From assembly GCA_934148995.1 (NCBI GenBank), contig CAKPDM010000010.1:1-62746 (forward strand): DNA of 62,746 bases, in the 5' to 3' direction. The notes below the pieces were generated by a model that saw only the letters and a list, made by a program, of their open reading frames with translations, did not search any database and had not been told where the DNA came from. Below are positions 53,254 through 62,672 of this stretch, in pieces. Made by a program: the position numbers and the translations under genes. The number at the start of each line of letters is the position of its first letter. The stretch's first letter is position 1. The stretch comes from an uncultured Bacilli bacterium (lineage in GTDB: Bacteria; Bacillota_I; Bacilli_A; RF39; UBA660).

Positions 53254-54069
53254 ATGAACAATAATTTTATTAGTATCTTATCAGATACAACTATGAAATA
53301 TCTTATGAAAGAAGAAAGGACAAGGAATATCTATCTCGAGTTATTCAGTCATATAATTGGTATTGATTTATCTAATTATAAGATTATTGATAATGAGTTA
53401 AATAGCGGTAATAAAAGAAAAGATTATCGTCTTGATTTGTTACTAGAAGAAGGAGATATTATTGTTAATGTTGAAATAAATAAATCGATGGAGAACTATA
53501 CGACCGTAAAGAATCTTACTTATGCTTTTCGTCTAGCAGGTAGTAGATTAGAGCAAGGTGAAAAATATACTACTAAAGAAGTAATTCAAATTAGTCTAAA
53601 TAATAATAAATTTGAACATAATGATACCGTTTTAGAGTATGAATTAATGAATAGAAAATATAATTTAGTAAAAAGTGGTATCAAAATTTATGATGTATAC
53701 CTAGTAAATTACAAAGACATTTGTTATACTGGAGCTAACGAAGACGAAATGCTATTAGCAATGTTAACAGCACAAACTGACGAAGAGTTAAAAAAGATAA
53801 CTGGTAATAGTAAGAAAGGACTGGTCATAATGGATGAGATTGAAAAATTGAAACTTAATGATGAATTTAATGCTTGGTATAATGCTGAAAAGGTAGAAGA
53901 AAAATGTCGAAACTCTGCTTATTCAGAAGGCGTAGATGTTGGTGAAAAGAATAAACAGTTAGAAATAGCTAAGAGTTTGTTAAATACAGATATGTCAATT
54001 AATGAAATAAGTAAGCATACCGTACTTTCCATTAGAGAGCTAGAAGAAATCTCTGTTAACAAAAATTAA
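53254..54069 (+). CDS. Rpn/PD-(D/E)XK nuclease family putative transposase
   Basis: 271 residues from ATG 53254 (AAAAGGAGC upstream). NNNFISILSDTTMKYLMKEE starts the family domain. The nuclease core shows RKDYRLDLLLEEGDIIVNVE followed by INK (D...E-x-N-K), the PD-(D/E)xK site. YNLVKSGIKIYDVYLVNY follows. The C-terminal region has GEKNKQLEIAKSLLNTDMSI, a helical repeat seen at the end of many Rpn-like proteins. These proteins promote recombination or act in phage defence; the family is multicopy in gut Bacillota. It is flanked by its own promoter region and lies just before the T-box. Confidence 0.82.
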   Translation: MNNNFISILSDTTMKYLMKEERTRNIYLELFSHIIGIDLSNYKIIDNELNSGNKRKDYRLDLLLEEGDIIVNVEINKSMENYTTVKNLTYAFRLAGSRLEQGEKYTTKEVIQISLNNNKFEHNDTVLEYELMNRKYNLVKSGIKIYDVYLVNYKDICYTGANEDEMLLAMLTAQTDEELKKITGNSKKGLVIMDEIEKLKLNDEFNAWYNAEKVEEKCRNSAYSEGVDVGEKNKQLEIAKSLLNTDMSINEISKHTVLSIRELEEISVNKN

Positions 54070-54144
54070 CATGTAGTATGTATAATTAGCTAGAAATTGT
54101 AAAAACTAAAATAATAAATTTTTCAAAAAAATTTATATAAATAA

Positions 54145-54174
54145 TTGACAAGTTATAAAATATCATTGTAAAAT
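54145..54174 (+). promoter_or_regulatory. Promoter of the gatCAB-aspS operon
   Basis: TTGACA (54145-54150), 18-base spacer, TAAAAT (54169-54174), just before the T-box. Confidence 0.7.
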
Positions 54175-54185
54175 TTACTAGAAAA

Positions 54186-54411
54186 CGTTGATGAAGACGA
54201 GTAGGAATACTTTACTTATAAGAGAAGCTGTGGTTGGTGCAAACAGTTAAGATAAAGTATTTACGAATAACACTTCGGAGTGCTTAAAGAACAAAGTAGA
54301 CTAAGCCGGGTAGTTCCCGTTAACAAGATAAGCGATTATCTAACCGATAATAAATTGGGTGGTACCGCGGGTAGAAGACTCGTCCCTTTACTGGGATTTA
54401 GAGTCTTTTTC
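54186..54411 (+). promoter_or_regulatory. T-box riboswitch (tRNA-sensing), probably Asn-specific
   Basis: The conserved T-box GGGTGGTACCGCGG is at 54357-54370, followed by the terminator AGACTC (54376-54381) / GAGTCT (54401-54406) and T-run. Stem I has AGTAGG (loop E side, 54200-54205) and AATACTTTA (54206-54214) pairing TAAAGTATT (54253-54261). The specifier side reads TACGAATAACAC, where AAC (54269-54271) is the best specifier codon. Uncharged tRNA-Asn would then favour antitermination of gatCAB-aspS, the genes that make Asn-tRNA via Asp-tRNA. Confidence 0.93.
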
Positions 54412-54438
54412 GTTTTCAAAAAAGAAAGGACTGATAAA

Positions 54439-54747
54439 GTGATAACTAAAGAAATGTTAAAAGATTATGCTAGAAAGCTAATGTTTGATATGGATGATAA
54501 TGAATATGAAACATTGCAAGATGAATTTGCAACAATTCTTAAACAGATGGAATTAATTGAAAATATTCCTAACATTAAAGAGATAGAACCATTATTTTAT
54601 CCGTACATTTCAAACGAAGCAAAATTAAGAAATGACGAAGTAAATGAAATGGAAATGCTTTCTGTTAGTGAGGTATTAGCTAATACAGATCATCAAGTAA
54701 GAGATCAAGTAAAAGTACCAAGGGTGGTGGATAGTGATGAATTATAG
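54439..54747 (+). CDS. gatC: Asp/Glu-tRNA amidotransferase subunit C
   Basis: 102 residues from GTG 54439 (AGAAAGGA, 8-base gap); earlier codons in the same frame are T-box RNA. MITKEMLKDYARKLMFDMDD and FATILKQMELIENIPNIKEI match GatC, the small belt subunit that wraps GatA and GatB. The end reads LANTDHQVRDQVKVPRVVDS, the family ending. The stop overlaps the gatA start region. Confidence 0.9.
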   Translation: MITKEMLKDYARKLMFDMDDNEYETLQDEFATILKQMELIENIPNIKEIEPLFYPYISNEAKLRNDEVNEMEMLSVSEVLANTDHQVRDQVKVPRVVDSDEL

Positions 54748-56185
54748 AAAAAGTTTAATTAGTGATTTAAGATATGAACTTGATAATGAAAATGTTACTA
54801 GTGAGGAGTTATTTAATGAAGCAAATCAACTTGCTCATAAATATCAAGCTACTTATAATTCTTTTGTTACTATCTGTGATAAATGCAAGATAAAGAAAAG
54901 GACTAGTCCGTTAGCAGGAATACCTTATGCTTTGAAAGATAATATTTCTACTAGTAATATTTTAACAACAGCATCTAGTAATATCTTAAAGAATTATGTA
55001 CCCGTTTATGATGCAACCGTTTATAAAAAATTGAAAAATTCGGGAGCAGTCTTAGTTGGGAAAACAGTCCTTGATGAATTAGCAATGGGAGGAACTGGTA
55101 CTACTGGTCACACTGGTATTGTTAGAAATCCTTATGACGTAACAAGAGAAATCGGTGGTTCTAGTGCTGGAAGTGCTGCTGCTGTATCTTTAGGAATAGT
55201 TCCTTTTGCACTTGGAAGCGATACAGGAGACTCTATTAGAAAACCAGCTGCTTTCGGTGGTGTCGTTGGTTTTAAACCGACTTATGGTTTGGTATCACGT
55301 TATGGTTTATTTGCTTTTGCTTCTAGTCTTGACCATGTTGGTTGCTTTGCAAGAAGTGTTAAAGATGTAGCAACTGTTATTAACACTATTAAAGGTTATG
55401 ACATTCATGATATGACAACTTATCAAGATGATAGTGATTTACTAGAGGGTATTGATGAACCATTAGCAGGTAAAAAGTTATTCTATATTAAAGAAATAGT
55501 AGATAGAAGTTTATATAATATAGATGATAAAGAACTAATGGAAGTATTAGATAATTTTTATTCCTTATTAGAAAGACTAAAAACAAGAGGAGTAGAAGTT
55601 ATTGAAGTATCAATAGATAAATCTTTATTAGAAGCAATATATCCAACTTATATGACCATTTCTTGTGCGGAAGCGACTAGTAATAATTCAAATTTAACAG
55701 GTATAGCTTTTGGAAATAGAGTTAATAAAGATGACGTTAATTCCTTAATAATTGCTACTAGAACAGAAGGATTCTCAGAACTTATTAAACGTCGTTTTGT
55801 ATTAGGAAGTTATATCTTACAAAAAGAAAATCAAGAGAAACTTTATCTAAATGCTTGTCGTGTCAGAAGATTATTAGTAGATAAATTAACAGAATTATTT
55901 ACTACTTATGATGGTCTTATCTTACCTTGTAGTGGAGGAGCAGCTCCCAAGTTTGATGATGCTACTGATAAGTTAAGTGATAAATATCTATTATTAGAAA
56001 ATCACATGGCTTTAGGAAACTTTGGTGGTTTTCCATCAATTACTATACCTTCTGGTTTTGTCAGTGATTGTCCGATTGGTATTAATATTACTAGTGGTAT
56101 AAAAGAAGACAAGAAAGTATTAAATATTGCTAATGAAATAGAAAAATTAACAGGGCTTAAAGGACAAATTGGAGGTGAAGAATAA
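54737..56185 (+). CDS. gatA: Asp/Glu-tRNA amidotransferase subunit A
   Basis: 482 residues from ATG 54737 (AGGGTGG upstream). Amidase-signature enzyme that releases ammonia from glutamine. The catalytic Lys lies in PYALKDNIST, the nucleophile in REIGGSSAGSAAAVSLGIVP, and the cis-Ser in GSDTGDSIRKPAAFGGVVGF (GD instead of the more usual GG, K instead of Q; the serine is kept). KPTYGLVSRYGLFAFASSLD is standard. The stop overlaps gatB by one base. Confidence 0.96.
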   Translation: MNYRKSLISDLRYELDNENVTSEELFNEANQLAHKYQATYNSFVTICDKCKIKKRTSPLAGIPYALKDNISTSNILTTASSNILKNYVPVYDATVYKKLKNSGAVLVGKTVLDELAMGGTGTTGHTGIVRNPYDVTREIGGSSAGSAAAVSLGIVPFALGSDTGDSIRKPAAFGGVVGFKPTYGLVSRYGLFAFASSLDHVGCFARSVKDVATVINTIKGYDIHDMTTYQDDSDLLEGIDEPLAGKKLFYIKEIVDRSLYNIDDKELMEVLDNFYSLLERLKTRGVEVIEVSIDKSLLEAIYPTYMTISCAEATSNNSNLTGIAFGNRVNKDDVNSLIIATRTEGFSELIKRRFVLGSYILQKENQEKLYLNACRVRRLLVDKLTELFTTYDGLILPCSGGAAPKFDDATDKLSDKYLLLENHMALGNFGGFPSITIPSGFVSDCPIGINITSGIKEDKKVLNIANEIEKLTGLKGQIGGEE

Positions 56186-57621
56186 TGTATGATGTTGTTA
56201 TTGGATTAGAAGTACATTGTGAGTTAGAAACAAATTCTAAGAACTTCTCTAGTAGTGAGAATAGTTACACTAAAATTCCTAATATTCATGTTTCACCTGT
56301 TGATTTAGGACTTCCAGGAATTTTACCAGTTGTTAATGAAAAAGCTTGTTATAATGCTTTACGAACCGCCATGGCTCTTCACTGTGAAAACCCTGATGTT
56401 ATAATGTTTGATCGTAAAAACTATTTTTATCCTGACCTTCCTAAAGGATATCAATTAACACAAGTTACCAAACCAATGGGAAGAAATGGTTATCTTGATA
56501 TTATGGTAGAGGGAAACATTAAAAGAGTATTAATTCATCAGTTACATCTAGAAGAAGATACAGCTAGTTTAGAACATGATAAAAACTATTCACTAATAGA
56601 TTATAACCGTAGTGGTGTTCCTTTAATTGAAATAGTAACAGAACCTTGTCTTACTAGTAGCTTAGAAGCAGTAACCTTTCTAGAAGACTTAAAAGATGTA
56701 TTCTTATATCTAGGTGTTAGTGAAGCTAAGACAGATAAAGGACAAATGCGTTGCGATGTAAATATCTCCTTAAAAGAAAAAGATAGTGACAAATTAGGTA
56801 CTAAAGTAGAAATGAAGAATATTAACTCCTTTAGTAGTGTTAAACAAGCGATTGAATACGAAATTAAAAGACAAAGTGAAGCCTTAGCAAATGGTGAAAA
56901 AATAATTCAAGAGACAAGACGTATAGATGAAATGGGAAAAACACATTCTATGCGGGAAAAAGTAGATGCTGTTGATTATAAATACTTTGTTGATGCTAAT
57001 TTACCGCCTGTTAAAATAACAGATGCAAAGAAACAAGAATTGAAAGAGTCAATTCCAGTCTTAAAATTAGATAGAATAATGACTTATCAAAATGATTTTG
57101 GACTAGATTATTATGACGCTAGTGTTATTGCTAAAAATCGTAAATTAGCTGATTACTTTGAAGAAGTAGTTAAGAATGTCAAAGATATATCTTTAGCAGT
57201 TAACTTTGTAACAACTAGTATTTTATCAACCTTAAATAAATTAGAAATAACTTTAGATGAGTTTTATATTACTCCTTCAATGTTAAGTAGTTTAATAAAT
57301 TTAGTAAGTGCTGATAAATTGTCACTAGATCATGCTAAGAAGATACTTTATCAAGCAATAGATGAAAAAATAGAACCAGTTAAATTAATTGAGAAAGAAA
57401 ACTTATCACAAATAAATAATAAAGAAGAATTAGTTAAATATATAAAAGATGAATTTACTAAGTATAATTTACAAGTTGAACAATATATTAAAGAAGATAA
57501 TATGTCAGTAATTAATTTCTTTATGGGAAAAGTAATGGTAGCTACTAAAAGACAAGCTAATCCTAATATGACAAGAGAATTAATTAAAGAAGAATTAGAA
57601 AGGATGAAGAAAAATGATTAA
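56185..57621 (+). CDS. gatB: Asp/Glu-tRNA amidotransferase subunit B
   Basis: 478 residues. It binds the mischarged tRNA and activates its carboxylate. VVIGLEVHCELETNSKNFSS, DRKNYFYPDLPKGYQLTQ, DYNRSGVPLIEIVTEPCL and MRCDVNISLKEKD are the family signatures. The helical YqeY-like tail ends FFMGKVMVATKRQANPNM. It overlaps aspS by 8 bases, so translation is coupled. Confidence 0.97.
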   Translation: MYDVVIGLEVHCELETNSKNFSSSENSYTKIPNIHVSPVDLGLPGILPVVNEKACYNALRTAMALHCENPDVIMFDRKNYFYPDLPKGYQLTQVTKPMGRNGYLDIMVEGNIKRVLIHQLHLEEDTASLEHDKNYSLIDYNRSGVPLIEIVTEPCLTSSLEAVTFLEDLKDVFLYLGVSEAKTDKGQMRCDVNISLKEKDSDKLGTKVEMKNINSFSSVKQAIEYEIKRQSEALANGEKIIQETRRIDEMGKTHSMREKVDAVDYKYFVDANLPPVKITDAKKQELKESIPVLKLDRIMTYQNDFGLDYYDASVIAKNRKLADYFEEVVKNVKDISLAVNFVTTSILSTLNKLEITLDEFYITPSMLSSLINLVSADKLSLDHAKKILYQAIDEKIEPVKLIEKENLSQINNKEELVKYIKDEFTKYNLQVEQYIKEDNMSVINFFMGKVMVATKRQANPNMTRELIKEELERMKKND

Positions 57622-59359
57622 AAATAAATATCGTGATTGTTATGCTGGTAGTTTAAGAGAAAAAGATATAGATAAAGAAGTAGTAGTAGCAGGGTTCATT
57701 GAAAATATAAGAGATCATGGGGGAGTAATCTTTGTTGATTTAAGAGATTTTTATGGAACACTACAATTAGTTAGTAATGATGATAAGATGTTTGATGATC
57801 TAACAAGAGAATCAGCTGTTACCGTTAAAGGAAAAATACGTAAAAGAGATGAAGATGATTATAATGATCGAATTGAAACAGGTACTATTGAATTACTAGT
57901 TAGTTCAATAGAAATACTTGGTAAAAGTAAGAATGTTTTACCTTTTGAAATAATGACTAGTAAAGAAGTAGCAGAAGATGTGAGACTTAAGTATCGCTAT
58001 TTAGATTTAAGAAATCCAAAGGTTAAATCATCTATTATTTTCCGTAATAAAGTAATTCACTTTTTAAGAAATTTAATGGAAGAAGATGACTTTGTTGAGT
58101 TACAAACACCTATTTTAACTTCATCTTCACCTGAAGGAGCAAGAGACTTTCTAGTACCTAGTAGAAAATATAAAGGAAAGTTTTATGCACTACCTCAAGC
58201 TCCCCAACAGTTTAAGCAATTATTAATGTGTGCTGGGTTTGATAAATATTATCAAATAGCTCCTTGCTTTCGTGATGAAGATGCTAGAAGTGACCGTGTT
58301 TATGGTGAGTTTTATCAATTAGACTTTGAAATGGCTTTTGCAACAGAAGAAGATGTCTTACAAATGGGAGAGAAAATCTTTTATGAAACATTTAAGAAAT
58401 TTTCTAAAGATAAAGAAATATCAGAACCACCTTTTATTAGATTAACCTATAAAGATGCTATGGAAAAGTATGGTTCTGATAAACCAGATTTAAGAAATCC
58501 TTTAGTAATAATTGATTTAACAGAAGAATTTGAAGAAACTGAGTTTCGTCCTTTTAGAGGAGTACCAGTTAAAGGAATAAAAGTTGAGAATTTAGCTAGT
58601 AAGAGTAATTCTTGGTTTAATGAAATAGTTGATTATGCTAAAAGTATTGGAATGCCTGGAATTGGTTATTTAAAAGTAAATGAAGATTTATCTTTTGCAG
58701 GTCCAATTGATAAGTTCCTAACAGAAGATGAACGAGAAACTTTAATAGATAAAGCAGAACTAAAAAAAGATGATGTTTTATTCTTTATAGCAGATAGAAA
58801 AAAATCACTAGAATTAGCAGGTTCTATTAGAATGGAACTTGGTAGAAAGTTAAATCTTATGGATCCTAATAAATATGCTTTTGCTATCATTCATGACTTT
58901 CCTATGTTTGAGTGGGATGAAGAAAATGAATGTTATACCTTCATGCACAACCCATTTAGTATGCCTAAAGGGGGCATGGAAGCATTTGATCAAAAGATAG
59001 AAGATATGCTAGCTTATCAATTTGATTTTGTTTGTAATGGTGTTGAATTATCTAGTGGTGCGGTTAGAAATCATGATTTAGAAATTATGAAAAAAGTATT
59101 TGCTATTGCAGGTTATGAAGAAGAAGAAATAGAAAGAAGATTTAAAGCCTTATATGAAGCTTTTCAATATGGTGCTCCGCCTCATGCTGGTATGGCTCCT
59201 GGACTTGATCGTATTCTAATGATGCTTTTAGATGAAGATTCAATTAGAGAAACAATTGCTTTCCCAATGAGTGCTTCTGGAAGTGATATTTTAATGAATG
59301 CACCAAGTAATGTTACAGAAGAACAGTTAAGAGAAGTTCATATTAAAGTAAGAGATTAG
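57614..59359 (+). CDS. aspS: Aspartyl-tRNA synthetase (bacterial type)
   Basis: 581 residues. The N-terminal OB fold (YAGSLREKDIDKEVVVAGFI) recognises the anticodon. Class II motif 1 region: VRLKYRYLDLRNP; motif 2: FRDEDARSDRVYGEFYQLDF; motif 3: GMAPGLDRILMMLLDED. The GAD insertion (about 290-420) marks the bacterial type. Linked to gatCAB under an Asn-type T-box, it is likely non-discriminating and also loads Asp onto tRNA-Asn for transamidation. A terminator follows. Confidence 0.97.
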   Translation: MIKNKYRDCYAGSLREKDIDKEVVVAGFIENIRDHGGVIFVDLRDFYGTLQLVSNDDKMFDDLTRESAVTVKGKIRKRDEDDYNDRIETGTIELLVSSIEILGKSKNVLPFEIMTSKEVAEDVRLKYRYLDLRNPKVKSSIIFRNKVIHFLRNLMEEDDFVELQTPILTSSSPEGARDFLVPSRKYKGKFYALPQAPQQFKQLLMCAGFDKYYQIAPCFRDEDARSDRVYGEFYQLDFEMAFATEEDVLQMGEKIFYETFKKFSKDKEISEPPFIRLTYKDAMEKYGSDKPDLRNPLVIIDLTEEFEETEFRPFRGVPVKGIKVENLASKSNSWFNEIVDYAKSIGMPGIGYLKVNEDLSFAGPIDKFLTEDERETLIDKAELKKDDVLFFIADRKKSLELAGSIRMELGRKLNLMDPNKYAFAIIHDFPMFEWDEENECYTFMHNPFSMPKGGMEAFDQKIEDMLAYQFDFVCNGVELSSGAVRNHDLEIMKKVFAIAGYEEEEIERRFKALYEAFQYGAPPHAGMAPGLDRILMMLLDEDSIRETIAFPMSASGSDILMNAPSNVTEEQLREVHIKVRD

Positions 59360-59363
59360 TAAG

Positions 59364-59387
59364 AAGATGGCAATAGTCATCTTTTTT
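59364..59387 (+). terminator. Terminator of gatCAB-aspS
   Basis: AAGATG (59364-59369) pairs with CATCTT (59378-59383), T-run. Confidence 0.8.
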
Positions 59388-59474
59388 GAATTGTTTTACT
59401 GAATTAATTTTGTTGCTTAATTAATATATAAAGTGTATAATAAATAGCACTATTAGAGAAGATGTGAAATTTGT

Positions 59475-60161
59475 ATGAAAAATAAGGAACAAGAGATTAT
59501 TGATATGATTTTGGAAATGATAAAGCTTGGTTATCCAGATGAGAAAATTGTAAAAGACTTTGAAGTTAAGTTATTAAAACTCCATAATTTAAAACTATCA
59601 CAATTTTTTTCTGTAAACATTAAAGGAGCAGATGTAAAGGCTCATGGACAGGTCATAATAGATAGTGAAGATTTAGAAGAAAATTATGAATTTGCTACTA
59701 ATGTTAAGGGAGCAGATGTAAAAGCACATGGTAAGGTGATAATAGATAGTGGAGATTTGGAGTATAATTATAAATTTGCTAGAGATGCTAAAGGAGCGGA
59801 TACATGGGCACATGAACAAGTGATACTAGATAGTAAAAATTTGGAATATAATTACATATTTGCTAGAGATGTTAAAGAAGCAGATGTAGAAAAGTCTAGT
59901 CAGATAATAATAGATAGTGGAGATTTGGAGTATAATTATAAATTTGCTAGTGATGTTAAGGACGCAGATGTAAGAGCTCATGGTAAGGTAATAATAAATA
60001 GTGGTAGCATTGAATATAATGAGAAGTTTAAACTTATAGAAGGGTCAGATATCGATGCTCATGTTACTGCTATTAATAATACTAAAATTCAAAAATGCAA
60101 AGAATCTTTAAATGAATGTTTGGATTCTATGATTAAAGAAAAGGTAAAAGTCAAAAAATAA
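59475..60161 (+). CDS. Protein of tandem 28-residue repeats
   Basis: 228 residues. After a ~45-residue helical start there are five or six repeats of 28 residues. The pattern is [VA]-K-G-A-D-V-x-A-H-G-x-V-I-I-D-S-x-D-L-E-Y-N-Y-x-F-A-x-D, for example VKGADVKAHGKVIIDSGDLE. Conserved G-A-D, A-H-G and Y-N-Y-x-F-A suggest a solenoid. DNA repeats are strong enough for copy-number change by recombination. A basic end (KEKVKVKK) follows. No signal peptide; probably a cytosolic protein-binding scaffold. Start ATG with a weak SD. The next unknown gene starts 21 bases later. Confidence 0.7.
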   Translation: MKNKEQEIIDMILEMIKLGYPDEKIVKDFEVKLLKLHNLKLSQFFSVNIKGADVKAHGQVIIDSEDLEENYEFATNVKGADVKAHGKVIIDSGDLEYNYKFARDAKGADTWAHEQVILDSKNLEYNYIFARDVKEADVEKSSQIIIDSGDLEYNYKFASDVKDADVRAHGKVIINSGSIEYNEKFKLIEGSDIDAHVTAINNTKIQKCKESLNECLDSMIKEKVKVKK

Positions 60162-60182
60162 GTAGTGCATAAGGGATAAACT

Positions 60183-61214
60183 ATGGATGAATATAATAAA
60201 TTAAAAAAACTTATTAGGACTAGTTTTGATTATGGCTTGATTTGTGATGAAGTAGATAAGTATTTAAAAAATAATGATCAAAAGTTCTTAGAAAATTATC
60301 AAAATAATTTTATGGAATATATTGATTTGGTTAAAGAACCAACAATGACTATTATCTTTATGCTCTTAAATAGATTAGGAACAAAATCACTAATTCCTGA
60401 AGAAAGATATCAGAAGTACAATGATATGCAAGTTTATATTTTGAAAAATTATACTTTGGCATTGAAACAAATTTCTAGTTATTGCGAAGAGGATGGCATT
60501 GAAAATTTTGGACTAGGATTTGTATATTTTACTCACAAGTTTACTGAACCATCAGTTTTAGAATATTTTGCTAGGCATTTTTTAACTAATTTATTTATAA
60601 TTGATAAGAGTGGTTTCTTAGAAAATGTTGTAAAGAGATTTCCACAAAAAGCTAAATTAGATTCTTATGGAATAAAAAAATGCATGATTGAATATATTGG
60701 GATGTATGATAGTGAGTTAGTTAATTATGTAACTGCTAATCAAAAACTATTAGATATTTGCTCTAAGAAAATAAATGTCGATGGGGCATATAATTCTAAA
60801 GATTATATTGAAAATACTAAGCTTAAATTCATTTACGATTCTAGTGTAGAAATATTTATGGAAGAAGCTAAATTACTAAAACAATATTCTAAACTTATCA
60901 GTCCAGAAATAAAACACCAAATTAATTCTATAGCCAAACAGTTGAATGTAGATTTGCAGGCAGAAGAATTGTGTTATTACTATCTACTTAAAAGAAATAG
61001 TTCCCTTGAACCGTTTGAATTATCGGAGAAAGAAAAGAAAGCAGTGTTTCAAAAATTGTTTAATACCTTTCCAGCTAATATGTATGGTGATAAGAAATTG
61101 AACATAGATGAAAATGATTTTGGTCATCGAAAATGTTTGAATATTCTTGATAAGATGTTTATGAGTGACAAAAAAGATAGTGAAAAAACGAAGGCAAAAA
61201 AACCTACTGAGTAG
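60183..61214 (+). CDS. Hypothetical protein, 343 aa
   Basis: Not recognised. ATG 60183 is 21 bases after the repeat protein, with AAGGG upstream. The product is almost all helical, with aromatic-rich segments (EYFARHFLTNLFIIDKSGFL) and a charged C-terminus (DSEKTKAKKPTE). No membrane helix or catalytic motif. Probably a partner of the repeat protein by operon position. Confidence 0.5.
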   Translation: MDEYNKLKKLIRTSFDYGLICDEVDKYLKNNDQKFLENYQNNFMEYIDLVKEPTMTIIFMLLNRLGTKSLIPEERYQKYNDMQVYILKNYTLALKQISSYCEEDGIENFGLGFVYFTHKFTEPSVLEYFARHFLTNLFIIDKSGFLENVVKRFPQKAKLDSYGIKKCMIEYIGMYDSELVNYVTANQKLLDICSKKINVDGAYNSKDYIENTKLKFIYDSSVEIFMEEAKLLKQYSKLISPEIKHQINSIAKQLNVDLQAEELCYYYLLKRNSSLEPFELSEKEKKAVFQKLFNTFPANMYGDKKLNIDENDFGHRKCLNILDKMFMSDKKDSEKTKAKKPTE

Positions 61215-61277
61215 TGATAAAGAAGTGATATTTATTGCTTAGTTTTTTTGCTGTATAAAATTTATTCGAAAAAAAGT

Positions 61278-61306
61278 TTGACAAAATAATCATTGTATAG
61301 TACAAT
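61278..61306 (+). promoter_or_regulatory. Strong sigma-A promoter
   Basis: TTGACA (61278-61283), 17-base spacer, TACAAT (61301-61306). Confidence 0.85.
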
Positions 61307-61350
61307 ATTAGCAACTTCGGAGATAGGGGTTAATAAAAGGGGTAACGCCT

Positions 61351-61746
61351 ATGGAGAAGTCATACATATTTGAATATTTGGATGAGAACAATTTCAAGAA
61401 AAGAGAACGTTCCGTTAGAAAATATAATATGCTAGCTTATAAAAAATTAACATTTGAATATTATCCAACTATTCGTGCAGGAAAATTAGTAGGAGAAGAT
61501 AAAAATAATAACACAGAAAGTTATGAATTAAAATTACCTACTGATGAATCTTTCGTTAAGGTACACGGGAAAATTATTGTTCACTATACAGTATATCTTG
61601 ATAAGAAAGTTGTATTGTTAACAAATATAACACCAGAAGGTATCCTAGATGAAGGACATAGAGCAGAACTTTCTACATATAAAGGTGTAATGATATCTAA
61701 AACAGATCCAGAAGAGATATGTTTTAGATTAATCTACTTAATATGA
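61351..61746 (+). CDS. Hypothetical protein, 131 aa
   Basis: Not recognised. The SD AAAAGGGG (61335-61342) lies in the loop of a hairpin ATAGG-G-GTT / AAC-G-CCTAT (61323-61352), whose 3' arm includes the first bases of ATG 61351. Such a hairpin could tune initiation. The protein is a strand-rich soluble domain (FVKVHGKIIVHYTVYLDKKV) with no signal peptide. It has its own strong promoter and is followed after 38 bases by the laccase-domain gene. Confidence 0.55.
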   Translation: MEKSYIFEYLDENNFKKRERSVRKYNMLAYKKLTFEYYPTIRAGKLVGEDKNNNTESYELKLPTDESFVKVHGKIIVHYTVYLDKKVVLLTNITPEGILDEGHRAELSTYKGVMISKTDPEEICFRLIYLI

Positions 61747-61784
61747 TGAATAAAAGATAATTTAGAAATATGGGGGAAATAAAA

Positions 61785-62624
61785 ATGAAAAATTTAGATG
61801 TAATAAGAAATAATTATAAGAAAGATGGTAAGTATGCAATTTATAAGAAAGGAACAATGCCATTAAATAACGTTAGAAAGATTGATACTACTAAAGAATT
61901 TGGAACTATGACTACTAAAGATATATTCTATGATTCAAAACTTGACTATGAGAAAAGAAAGGCTATATTTTTAGAACGCCGTAAAGTAGCAAGTTTATCA
62001 CATAATGGTGAGTTTGATCCTTATAAATTTTATATGCCATCACAAACCAAAGATGGTTCAGCCACTGTTTTAACACAAGAAATGGTTGATGCTTATCAAG
62101 ATGGTTGGGATTTAGATATCAAATCAGATATTTTAATTGTAACAGATAAAACACCAGGTGTTGTAGCAGGATATCCTGTTGCTGACTGTCCTGTTTTAAT
62201 AGCAAGTGACTTGAAAAATGGTGTAACAGCAACTGCTCATTGTGGTGCGGAGATGGTTGATAGATATTTACCACAAATGACCGTAGAAGCACTTCAAAGT
62301 AAATATGATAGTAAATTAGATGATATTTATATCTATATAGGTAGTCATGCTGGCGCTAATTGGACTTATGATCGTGTGCCATCATTTATAAATGAAAGTT
62401 TCTGGGAAGAGACTGGAGCATTTAGACAAGTTGGAGATAAAGACTATAAGATTGATTTAAGAAAAGCATTGTTGTATCAATTAAATCCTGAAAAGTTCGA
62501 GTCATATGTTGTAAATAATGATGATACTATAACAAATAATAATTATTTTTCAAATAGTGCAGCAGGTAAGGATGAAAGCAAATTTGGTAGACAATTTACT
62601 GGTGCTTATTATAAGAAAAGATAA
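61785..62624 (+). CDS. YfiH/laccase-domain (polyphenol oxidase-like) protein
   Basis: 279 residues from ATG 61785 (GGGGGA 7 bases upstream; the ATG at 61770 overlaps that SD). The domain core is VVAGYPVADCPVLIASDLKN, with the metal Cys in A-D-C, then TATAHCGAEMVDRYLPQMTV with the metal His. It continues IYIYIGSHAGANWTYDRVPS. Family members are zinc-dependent purine nucleoside phosphorylase/deaminase-like enzymes (YfiH, FAMIN relatives) rather than true laccases. The usual AHAGWRG reads AHCGAEM here, a divergent form. Confidence 0.75.
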   Translation: MKNLDVIRNNYKKDGKYAIYKKGTMPLNNVRKIDTTKEFGTMTTKDIFYDSKLDYEKRKAIFLERRKVASLSHNGEFDPYKFYMPSQTKDGSATVLTQEMVDAYQDGWDLDIKSDILIVTDKTPGVVAGYPVADCPVLIASDLKNGVTATAHCGAEMVDRYLPQMTVEALQSKYDSKLDDIYIYIGSHAGANWTYDRVPSFINESFWEETGAFRQVGDKDYKIDLRKALLYQLNPEKFESYVVNNDDTITNNNYFSNSAAGKDESKFGRQFTGAYYKKR

Positions 62625-62635
62625 TCATAAAAAAT

Positions 62636-62662
62636 AAAGACGATCAGAAAATGACCGTCTTT
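62636..62662 (+). terminator. Intrinsic terminator
   Basis: AAAGACGATC (62636-62645) pairs with GACCGTCTTT (62653-62662), one mismatch. Confidence 0.75.
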
Positions 62663-62672
62663 AATATTCTTT

